From: Bacteroidota bacterium
GTDB taxonomy: Bacteria > Bacteroidota > Ignavibacteria > Ignavibacteriales > Ignavibacteriaceae
NCBI GenBank assembly: GCA_022562275.1
Contig: JADFPP010000002.1
Span: forward strand, 1-64,000
Direction: 5' to 3'
Length of the DNA stretch: 64,000 nucleotides
In this document: positions 17,378 through 24,150 of the stretch, in pieces
Numbering within the stretch: position 1 is the first letter of the stretch
Layout of the letters: each line of letters starts with the position of its first letter
Notes under the pieces: generated by a model
The model's input: the letters and a program-made list of their open reading frames with translations, nothing else
The model's database searches: none
What the model was told of the DNA's origin: nothing
Position numbers and translations under genes: made by a program

Positions 17378-17866
17378 TCTGAGGCTTTACATTATCATCT
17401 TAATATGCTTTATCATCTAACGAATAAACAATTCGATAAAGACCCTTACACAAGTGTAATGGATATACCAGAGGTAAGACCAATCTTAAAATTGGTATGC
17501 CTAATTGCTATCAATTCTCGAAATAAAAGTCAGGCACTTCGGGCTATAAGAGAAGAAAAAAGGAAAAATCCCGAATTGGAGAAATTAAAACGAATATATC
17601 ATTTAGATGAACAAGACCTATTAAGAAAATTTGAAAGTGTTCAATTCAGAATCTCAAATTACTTTTACAGTAATTTTGGAATAAGATTACAATTCTTAGA
17701 TTCTGAAATCACCGAATCAATTTTAAAGTATTTTACTTCCAGAGAAATTCCCTGCTTAGCTGTGCACGATAGTTTTTTAGTTCCCGGAAAATATGAAGAT
17801 GAGCTCAAGGCTGTAATGAGAGGTACATACAAATCAAAATTCAAATATGATATTAAAGTTAAGTAA
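17378..17866 (+). pseudogene. C-terminal stub of a phage/ICE-type protein truncated at the IS boundary
   Basis: The ATG at 17405 is probably not a native start: the frame continues upstream to the IS edge as SEALHYHLNMLYHLTNKQF, which recalls the conserved (S)G-LH-RMLYHL of larger phage/ICE proteins with a Y-S-G-L-H motif. The stub of about 160 residues includes LDSEITESILKYFTSREIP and LAVHDSFLVPG. The VHDSF motif resembles the C-terminal palm-type motif of phage/plasmid polymerase-like proteins (VHDSV/F). The missing N-terminal half would hold the rest of the domain. I infer that the IS removed it. Confidence 0.6.
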
Positions 17867-17876
17867 GGAAATTAAA

Positions 17877-18062
17877 ATGAAAGATTATCTAACGCCTATT
17901 AAAGCAATACGAAAAAACTGCCTACAATGTTCCGATGGAAGTGTTAAAGAAGTGAGAGAATGTATTATTATAGATTGTCCATTTTATGATTTCAGATTAG
18001 GTAAAAATCCCCGAAGGAAAGGAATAAATCAAAGGAAGAGAGTTGTTGATAAAAATGCTTAG
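17877..18062 (+). CDS. small Cys-rich phage/ICE-type protein
   Basis: A 61-residue protein with ATG at 17877 and a TAAGGAAAT ribosome site. It carries the recurrent pattern PIKAIRKNCLQCSDGS, then VRECIIIDCPFYDFRLGKNP, with Cys at C-x2-C and C-x5-C, likely a zinc-binding knuckle. Proteins with this pattern are common small genes of prophages and conjugative elements in many phyla; their role is unknown. It follows the truncated stub by 10 bases and supports an integrated-element origin for this stretch. The open frame extends to 17847 without support. Confidence 0.7.
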   Translation: MKDYLTPIKAIRKNCLQCSDGSVKEVRECIIIDCPFYDFRLGKNPRRKGINQRKRVVDKNA

Positions 18063-18135
18063 TTGAGTCGGGAGTTTTTACCAAAAATCGAAAGTTAAAG
18101 ATGAAATTCAACTGGGATATTTTTAATTTCGTTTT

Positions 18136-19034
18136 ATGGAATTATACAAATATACTTCTGTACAAAATGGTATTAATATTCTTACAAATCTTGAAATCAG
18201 ATTTACACAACCAAATGCTTTGAATGATGTTTTTGAAATGTTCCCACACTTGCTGACGGATATTTCAGATGAAGTATTTGAATTGTTGTTTAAGGATTTA
18301 GAAAGTAGTGGAAATATAGAAGAATTGTGGGAGAATGCATTAGATGATTTTTATAAATCGATGGCAAAAAAATATCCTTATATTTTTGGAAACAAAGAGG
18401 TTGCTGATAATTTCCTGAAAAAATTATTTAACGAGAGCTACTTAAAAGGTAGAGGTATTTCTGAACTGATTTTTCAATTTATAAGAGAAAATCCAGATGA
18501 CTTCCAGAAAAAGTGTATTTATCAATTTATTGAATTCATCAATTCGAATGTCGGAGTATTAAGTTTAAGCGAATTAAATAGTGATAATAGACTTTGGGGT
18601 AATTATGCTAACTCCCATTCAGGCGTTGTCATTTGCTTTGATAAATCACATCCTTTTTTCAGGATATAAAGAAAGTGATATATGTTGAAAATAGAGAGGC
18701 AGTAAAATTGAATGATATTATACTTGGAAAATCTAATTCACATATAAGAGATGTATTTTATACAAAGAGCAAAGATTGGGAATATGAAAAAGAGTATAGG
18801 AAATTTGGATTCTTTAACTTTGCAAAACGAAAATTAGAGAATAATGATTCGCTTGGTTATCTAATTTTTTTATTCGGAATACCTAAAGACGCAATAACAG
18901 GAATAATTTTGGGAAGGAAAATAAAACAGAATGATGAGGATGAAATAAGACAAATAATCAAGAGAGACAACTATAACATTTATACTAAACAAGCTATAAT
19001 TAGCACAAGTGATTATAAAATTATAATTAGGTAG
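18136..19034 (+). pseudogene. DUF2971 protein gene with a single frameshift
   Basis: Two adjacent frames, 18136-18669 and 18675-19034, together make one DUF2971 protein of about 300 residues. The first carries MELYKYTS...LEIRFTQPNALNDVFE and LWGNYANSHSGVVICFD, the family hallmarks. The second carries FYTKSKDWEYEKEYRKFGF and IILGRKI. The break is at HPFFRI-stop. Adding one T to the run of six Ts at about 18653-18658 restores HPFFQDIKKVIYVE and reads through. The lesion could be a real inactivation or a homopolymer error. The family is of unknown function, often near mobile or defence genes. Confidence 0.8.
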
Positions 19035-19210
19035 CATGCATATTTAATAAAATCTTATTCTATTCTTATGCTATTGTAGTGTTATAAGGGGGTTAATGAA
19101 GTGTTCAATTAGCCAATGTTAAGGAAAAAAGATTAGAATTGAGAGTGCTCAAAATAGCCTCAAATTTTGCATAAAATAATAAACAAATCCCAATTTATCA
19201 AATTCTATGA

Positions 19211-19222
19211 TTTCAGTCCATT
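19211..19222 (+). other. possible attachment-site core matching tRNA-Phe
   Basis: tttcagtccatt at 19211-19222 is identical to 22151-22162, which covers the anticodon loop and 3' arm of the tRNA-Phe gene, in the same orientation. The surrounding bases (atgatttcagtccatt against atggattttcagtccatt) are also similar. tRNA anticodon regions are known integration sites. The 2.9 kb between the copies holds a T9SS cargo gene and a small ORF but no integrase. Confidence 0.35.
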
Positions 19223-19378
19223 TTCAAAGATTATTTTAACTGGTATGTAAAAACCTACTAAAGCCAAACTCACAAAAAGAACCTACCCGGTCTGTTCATA
19301 CCCCCTTATTTTACTTTAAAATTAGTGAATCGGTGCAAGTCTTTATTTTACTTATATTTAAATAACACCACAATACAC

Positions 19379-19660
19379 CGTAACTCTTTATATAACAATG
19401 GGTTAAAATGGAGGTTTATTGACAGGCAGAAAGGCTCAATATTATTTAAAGGTTTGGGAATGCTGTAAACCCTTAATTTACAATAAGTTAGAATTGGGGT
19501 GTTTGGGGCTTGTGAGGGCTCTATTATATATAAATCCTCAACTCTCTGTAAATCCTTATAAATCAATGGGTTAGCAGGGGGGGGGTTGTAGGAAGGAAAG
19601 GCTCTATTTTATATTAATGCTAATATCTCTGTAAGTCCTTATACTACAATAAGTTAAAAA
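19379..19660. repeat. degenerate 83-84 bp tandem repeat
   Basis: Units begin at 19379, 19463, 19546 and 19629 with related heads: cgtaactctttatataacaa, ctgtaaacccttaatttaca, ctgtaaatccttataaatca and ctgtaagtccttatactaca. Each is followed by a (t/a)gggtta or aagtta box, and in the full units by a G-rich run and gg(g/c)ctc(t/a)at. Three full units and one partial unit are present. Units differ at many positions, so the array is old. No coding role. Confidence 0.75.
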
Positions 19661-19681
19661 TCAGTTTTTGATAATGAAAAT

Positions 19682-19711
19682 CCCCTGCCAACTTTAATTG
19701 ATATGGGCTTA
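19682..19711 (-). ncRNA. partial copy of the structured element
   Basis: On the minus strand this 30-base piece reads AAGCCCATATCAATTAAAG then TTGGCAGGGG, matching the 3' half of copy 2 (AAACCCATTCCATTA ... GGCAGGGG). The CGAAAG hairpin and the 5' strand of the closing stem are absent, so it cannot form the full fold. It lies about 20 bases after the stop of the T9SS cargo gene. Confidence 0.35.
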
Positions 19712-19731
19712 AATAAAATCATATAACATTG

Positions 19732-20928
19732 CTACTTCATCAACACCATCTTCTTAGTTTCAACAAAATCACCTGCTTGAAGTTTGTAGAAAAAGATGCC
19801 ACTTGGTAAAGTTGTTGCATCAAACTCAACTGTATAACTACCCACTGAGTTTTCTTTGTTAACAAGAGTAGCAATTTCATTTCCTAAAACATCATAAACT
19901 TTAAGTGTAACAAAACTTAATTCTGGAACTGAATAACTGATTGTCGTCAATGGATTGAATGGATTGGGATAATTTTGTGATAGTAAAAAGTTTTCTGGCA
20001 GTTCATGTTGTTCCTCTCTTGCACCAGTAGTATTTCCACCTTTATCTACACTATCAGGAATACTGTGGAATTTGAAATCGGTATCCTTGTTAACCTTTAT
20101 CTCTTTAGCACTGATACTTCCACTGAATATCACTTCTTTCTTCATTACCACTTTAGCTTCCGGAGCTATAAATGAACCAAGTATTTTACTTCCTTTTTCG
20201 AAGATTATCTTTTTGGCATCAAGAATATTAAATGTTAAAAATCTGCTTCTCCGATTCCTCAGGATTTTTATTTCTGTTTCTTTCTTGAAATTTAGTTTTT
20301 TAACTATATTTATAACCGTTGGACCAAACAAATTCACTGTTAATACTGCTTTTTCATTAAGCTTTAATTCATTGAAAAAATATTTACCTGTCGCTAAGTG
20401 CAACTTAGCATTCTTTTTAACATTAACTTTGTTATAAGACCCGGGAACTAAAAAACGTCTCCTATTTTGTTCGACAGTTATATCTTCTCCTCCGGCAGTG
20501 AAGGATAGCGTTGGTAATGGGATTTCTGATACATTTGAGAATTCGGTAACTGTTCCGATAATAACAGAGTTTCTCCCCACTTTAATTTTATTCCCAGATT
20601 TTACATTGCCGATAATAAAGTTATCCTTTTTTATTTCTATCTTACCTATAGAAGTTAGATTACCTATATGTCTACCTTGGCTGCCTTTTTTAAATTTTAT
20701 TCTACCATTTGAATGAATATCCCCACTTGTAGAAGACAATCTTCTTTCAATCTCAATTTTTTTATCAGCAAGAAATACATGGCGTGATTCAAAAGATAGA
20801 ACATCATTTCTACTTTCATCATACGCATTTTCATTTAGTGGATAATATGCAACTAAACCGTTTGTTGGTTGTGCAAAATTAATTGTAGCAATGATAGTAA
20901 CTAGAAAAAATTTAAAAAGTAATTTCAT
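19732..20928 (-). CDS. secreted protein with LamG-like start, beta-helix-like middle and T9SS sorting domain
   Basis: A 398-residue exported protein. Residues 1-18 are a signal peptide ending FAQ. A short NGLVAYYPLNENAYDES piece is the opening of a LamG-like domain that then stops. Residues 40-290 contain repeated strands around Gly-Lys-Ile patterns (SNGRIKFKKGS, TSIGKIEIKK, SGNKIKVGRNSVIIGTV, FSGSISAKEIKVNK) suggesting a polymer-forming beta-helix. The last 80 residues are a type A T9SS domain, NYPNPFNPLTTISYSVPE to KKMVLMK, directing outer-membrane secretion. The ATG at 20928 has a TTGGAGGG ribosome site; a structured leader precedes it. The LamG part looks replaced or truncated. Confidence 0.85.
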   Translation of the reverse strand: MKLLFKFFLVTIIATINFAQPTNGLVAYYPLNENAYDESRNDVLSFESRHVFLADKKIEIERRLSSTSGDIHSNGRIKFKKGSQGRHIGNLTSIGKIEIKKDNFIIGNVKSGNKIKVGRNSVIIGTVTEFSNVSEIPLPTLSFTAGGEDITVEQNRRRFLVPGSYNKVNVKKNAKLHLATGKYFFNELKLNEKAVLTVNLFGPTVINIVKKLNFKKETEIKILRNRRSRFLTFNILDAKKIIFEKGSKILGSFIAPEAKVVMKKEVIFSGSISAKEIKVNKDTDFKFHSIPDSVDKGGNTTGAREEQHELPENFLLSQNYPNPFNPLTTISYSVPELSFVTLKVYDVLGNEIATLVNKENSVGSYTVEFDATTLPSGIFFYKLQAGDFVETKKMVLMK

Positions 20929-20998
20929 AATACCCTCCAATAATGAAATTTATGTAATACACAAATTAATTATGTGTTATTATTCTTTCTCAGATAAA

Positions 20999-21070
20999 TG
21001 GATTTAATTTGGGTGGCCTCCCCGCATACCTTATTACTCACACCAAGGAAGTCTCTTGGTTAAACCCTCG
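20999..21070 (-). promoter_or_regulatory. structured 5' leader of the T9SS cargo gene, riboswitch-like
   Basis: On the minus strand, GGGTTTAA (21061-21068) can pair with TTAAATCC (21000-21007, one G-U). Inside lie an ACCAAG/CTTGGT hairpin with a short loop (about 21043-21060), an unpaired GTGAGTAATAAGG strand, and GGGGAGGCCACCC, which can fold as a small stem. The layout of two arms meeting at a purine-rich junction resembles aptamers, but it fits no class I can name. It ends about 70 bases before the ATG. Confidence 0.4.
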
Positions 21071-21271
21071 TTCGTAAACTACTCATAGTTGTTAAAAGAA
21101 ACAATGATTTTTTGTTTTTTATTAATAATGTTTAGTTCTGTTCGTCTCTTTTTAATACAGTTCACATATATATAATTAAAATTTACCCTCACGGAAAATT
21201 ATTCGCACAATAGCAAGAAAACCATATTATAAAATTTTGTTCGAGATTGGATGCTGGCTTTCCACTTGCAA

Positions 21272-21301
21272 CCCCCACCCTTCATTTTAAGGGTGTAGGG
21301 G
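21272..21301. repeat. strong GC-rich hairpin
   Basis: cccccaccctt and aagggtgtagggg form a stem with a six-pair inner part (accctt/aagggt, loop cattt) and an outer C4/G4 part with a small bulge. It lies between the T9SS cargo leader and the 77-residue ORF and could end transcription of the latter (which ends at 21379), though no T-run follows. Confidence 0.45.
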
Positions 21302-21378
21302 AGTCAATCAGGTCGAAAATTCTTTTCATTTTTTAGGTTGAAAATCTCTCTCAAGTCCCTTCATCTCTTTCTCTGTTT

Positions 21379-21612
21379 TCATCCTTCTCCTCCAATTTCA
21401 GAATGTTCTGCATTATAATCATCTTCATCATATTCTTTTAATAGTTTTTCTGCTTTCTCTCGCCAGATTTTTGCAAATGCATCCAGAAATTTTTCTTTAT
21501 CTTCCATTCTGATGATAATGTCACAAGCTTCTTTGCCAATATCATATTCCGTGTGGCAAAAATATTCTTCTTGATATAATTCATCTAAATCTATTCGAAA
21601 TTTTTTATTCAT
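21379..21612 (-). CDS. hypothetical acidic protein
   Basis: A 77-residue, strongly acidic, probably helical and soluble protein (EEYFCHTEYDIGKEACDII then MEDKEKFLDAFAKIW). Composition is coding-like and the ATG is preceded by AGGATTTTTAAG, a weak ribosome site. No family recognised. It may belong to the element bounded by the possible att core and tRNA-Phe. Confidence 0.5.
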   Translation of the reverse strand: MNKKFRIDLDELYQEEYFCHTEYDIGKEACDIIIRMEDKEKFLDAFAKIWREKAEKLLKEYDEDDYNAEHSEIGGEG

Positions 21613-21854
21613 CTTAAAAATCCTATATACTTTTTATTTGATGTTAAACTTTGCTCCTATTAAAGTTCAATCCATACTTATGAGATTTAATTTAACATTT
21701 ACTTATAAATTGTCAAGGTATAATATAATAATATGTGGATATATGAGAATTTCAAAAAAAATTTATCGCTATAAACTTTTTAAAAATATCGACTTAAAAA
21801 GACGTGACAAATTGTCTCTTGACTTTACGGTTAAAAATGTTTTATTAGTAGTTG

Positions 21855-21954
21855 GATTCAGTAAGGTAAGAATAAATAAATGAAATTTGATTGAGAAAGC
21901 CTGAACAGTATTTTGGGAACTTACCTTCCCTGAATCTATTACTGTTTGGGCTTT
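21855..21954. promoter_or_regulatory. nested, mutually exclusive inverted repeats
   Basis: Arms 21896-21910 (aaagcctgaacagta) and 21940-21954 (tactgtttgggcttt) pair over 13-14 of 15 positions, enclosing a smaller ggga/tccc hairpin. In addition 21855-21870 (gattcagtaaggtaag) is nearly complementary to 21920-21936 (cttaccttccctgaatc), which would disrupt the inner hairpin. Such alternative pairing is typical of attenuators or small regulatory RNAs. On the plus strand the outer stem is followed by tt-ct only. No gene clearly starts after it. Confidence 0.45.
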
Positions 21955-22073
21955 TCTCGTTAGAAGCTCTTTGAATTTTTGATTAGTCAAGAAGTGATGA
22001 CACTTTTGCTGACCAAACTCTGATTTTATGTCATCATTTAGTCAGCAATTTCGTTTTCGTCTAAAGTCTTCAA

Positions 22074-22110
22074 ATTAAAAAAGTGCGACTGTTGGTATTA
22101 ATCGCACTTT
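22074..22110 (-). terminator. intrinsic terminator of tRNA-Phe
   Basis: On the minus strand AAAGTGCGA (22102-22110) pairs perfectly with TCGCACTTT (22080-22088) around a 13-base loop and is followed by TTTTTT-like sequence (22074-22079). It begins 5 bases after the tRNA end. Confidence 0.85.
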
Positions 22111-22114
22111 GGTG

Positions 22115-22187
22115 TGGGCAGAGACGGAATTGAACCGCCGACACATGGATTTTCAGTCCATTGCTCTACCAACTGAGCTATCTGCCC
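22115..22187 (-). tRNA. tRNA-Phe (GAA)
   Basis: A 73-base cloverleaf on the minus strand: acceptor GGGCAGA/TCTGCCC, D-arm GCTC AGTTGGTAGAGC, anticodon stem ATGGA/TCCAT with loop CTGAAAA giving anticodon GAA, and T-arm with GGTTCAATTCC. Discriminator A at 22115; CCA is not encoded. An intrinsic terminator follows directly. Its anticodon region is repeated at 19211-19222. Confidence 0.97.
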
Positions 22188-22233
22188 AAAATTAAAATAT
22201 TAAAAATAATTATAATGGGATTAATCTCAAAGA

Positions 22234-24066
22234 TCATTCTACGGTAACACTTTTGGCTAAATTCCTTGGCTGATCAACGTTCAATCCTTTTTTAACTGCT
22301 ATATGGTAAGCTAACAATTGAAGCGGAATTGATGTTAAAATTGGTCTTAACATTTCAACTGTATCAGGAATTTTAATCGAGTAATCAACAAGTTCATCAA
22401 TATCGTTATCATTTTCACTTGCAATAGCTATCAGTCTTCCACCACGTGCTTTTACTTCCTCTATATTACTGACCACCTTTTCGTAAGTAGAATCCTTTGG
22501 AGCAATAAAAACCACAGGCAAATTTTCATCAATCAATGCAATCGGTCCGTGCTTCATTTCCGCAGCGGGGTATCCCTCGGCATGAATATAAGAAATCTCT
22601 TTCAGCTTCAATGCTCCTTCTAACGCAACCGGAAAGTTGTAACCTCTTCCCAGGTATAAAAAATTACTTGCGTCTTTAAACTCATTTGCAATTTGTTCTA
22701 TAGTTTCATTCAATTTCAAACATTGATAAACCTTCTCAGGAAGATCCTGTAATGCTTCTACGATCACCCTCCCCTCCGCAGCACTTAAATTTTTCTTACG
22801 GGCAACCAATAAAGTTATTAATGCCAGTACAACTAATTGTGAAGTAAAAGCTTTTGTAGAAGCCACTCCTATTTCAGGCCCAGCGTGAATATAAACTCCT
22901 GCCTCACTTTCTCTTGCTATGGTACTTCCAACAACATTACAAATTCCTAAAACAAGTGCACCCCTGTTTTTTGCTTCACGTAAAGCTGCAAGAGTATCAG
23001 CAGTTTCACCGCTTTGCGATATCAATATTACGGTATCATCTTTAGATATGATTGGATTTCTATATCTAAACTCGGAAGCATATTCAACTTCTGTGGGTAT
23101 TTGGGTCAAATTTTCAATCATATACTCCCCAACCAACCCGGCGTGCCATGATGTACCGCAAGCTGATAAAATTATTCTGTTTGAATTAACCAAACGATCC
23201 ATAACCTCAGAAATACCGCCAAGTTTTGCAGTTCCTTCTTCATGCAACAGTCTGCCTCTCATGGAATTCCATACAGAATCCGGCTGCTCCATAATTTCTT
23301 TCAGCATAAAATGAGGGTATCCGCTTTTATCAATTTCTTCCAAAGATATACTAATTTCGTGTACTTCTTTTTGAATTTCCTTATCGGAAATAGTTTTTAC
23401 CGTAAAGCCATCCTTTGTTATTACTGCTAACTCTCCATCATCCAGGTACACAATCTGCTTTGTGTATGAAAGCAAAGCAGATACATCAGAGGCAATAAAA
23501 TTTTCATTTTCACCCAACCCCACAACAAGTGGTGAACCTTTTCTTGCTGCAATTAGTTTATCTGGTTCATTATTATATATAACTGCAATCCCGTAAGTTC
23601 CCACAACTTCGTTTAATGCAAACTGTACTGCTTTACAAAGATCGTAACCTTTATTTATAAAGTAATCAATAAGATGAACCAAAACTTCTGAATCAGTATC
23701 GCTTGTAAATTTATACCCAAGATTTTGGAGATCAGTTTTAATCGTTCGGTAATTCTCGATAATGCCATTATGAATTATAAATAGCGATCCACTTTCATTT
23801 GAATGTGGATGAGCATTAATTTCATTTGGGATACCGTGTGTCGCCCATCTGGTATGTCCAATTCCTATATTAGCAGTCAATTGCAAATTATTTACATTTT
23901 CTTCCAGCACAGAAACCTTTCCCTTGTTTTTTACAATTTTGGAATTACCATTATTAATAATTCCAATACCTGCTGAATCATAACCACGGTATTCAAGTCT
24001 TTTTAAACCATTGATAAGGATAGGCACACAATTTTTTTTTCCAATATAACCAACTATCCCGCACAT
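22234..24066 (-). CDS. glmS: glutamine-fructose-6-phosphate aminotransferase (isomerizing)
   Basis: Makes glucosamine-6-phosphate from fructose-6-phosphate and glutamine, the entry to UDP-GlcNAc for peptidoglycan and surface glycans. The 610-residue protein begins MCGIVGYIG, exposing the nucleophilic Cys after Met removal. The glutaminase domain (1-240) has GHTRWATHG, and the two SIS domains contain SACGTSWHAG, ISQSGETADT and the C-terminal KSVTVE that completes the active site. Full length. Its product feeds the glycan cluster starting 6 kb away. No glmS ribozyme is recognisable upstream, where only 84 bases separate it from the next gene's stop. Confidence 0.98.
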   Translation of the reverse strand: MCGIVGYIGKKNCVPILINGLKRLEYRGYDSAGIGIINNGNSKIVKNKGKVSVLEENVNNLQLTANIGIGHTRWATHGIPNEINAHPHSNESGSLFIIHNGIIENYRTIKTDLQNLGYKFTSDTDSEVLVHLIDYFINKGYDLCKAVQFALNEVVGTYGIAVIYNNEPDKLIAARKGSPLVVGLGENENFIASDVSALLSYTKQIVYLDDGELAVITKDGFTVKTISDKEIQKEVHEISISLEEIDKSGYPHFMLKEIMEQPDSVWNSMRGRLLHEEGTAKLGGISEVMDRLVNSNRIILSACGTSWHAGLVGEYMIENLTQIPTEVEYASEFRYRNPIISKDDTVILISQSGETADTLAALREAKNRGALVLGICNVVGSTIARESEAGVYIHAGPEIGVASTKAFTSQLVVLALITLLVARKKNLSAAEGRVIVEALQDLPEKVYQCLKLNETIEQIANEFKDASNFLYLGRGYNFPVALEGALKLKEISYIHAEGYPAAEMKHGPIALIDENLPVVFIAPKDSTYEKVVSNIEEVKARGGRLIAIASENDNDIDELVDYSIKIPDTVEMLRPILTSIPLQLLAYHIAVKKGLNVDQPRNLAKSVTVE

Positions 24067-24150
24067 ATTAATTCCCTAAATATTTTAATGAATAATAAAA
24101 GCAATAATAAATATAATGTTTTTGCAGGATTACAAAAAATATGATTTCTT

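Noticed and set aside
19348-19566. 72-codon minus-strand ORF
   Set aside because: It reads through the 83-bp tandem repeat; the repeat explains the open frame.
19379-19660. CRISPR array
   Set aside because: Period is 83 bases with diverged units and no constant repeat/variable spacer alternation; no cas genes nearby.
20999-21070. Class I c-di-GMP riboswitch
   Set aside because: The conserved CGCACAGGGCAAACC and GGACGCAAAGCC strands are not present; only a loose two-arm similarity remains.
21638-21990. ORFs of 81 (plus) and 73 (minus) codons around the nested hairpins
   Set aside because: They overlap each other and the strong inverted repeats, and their residue composition is that of translated AT-rich spacer.
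24067-24150. glmS ribozyme upstream of glmS
   Set aside because: The spacer is only 84 bases, AT-rich, and on the wrong side: it lies between the glmS start and the stop of the preceding gene with no ribozyme core visible.
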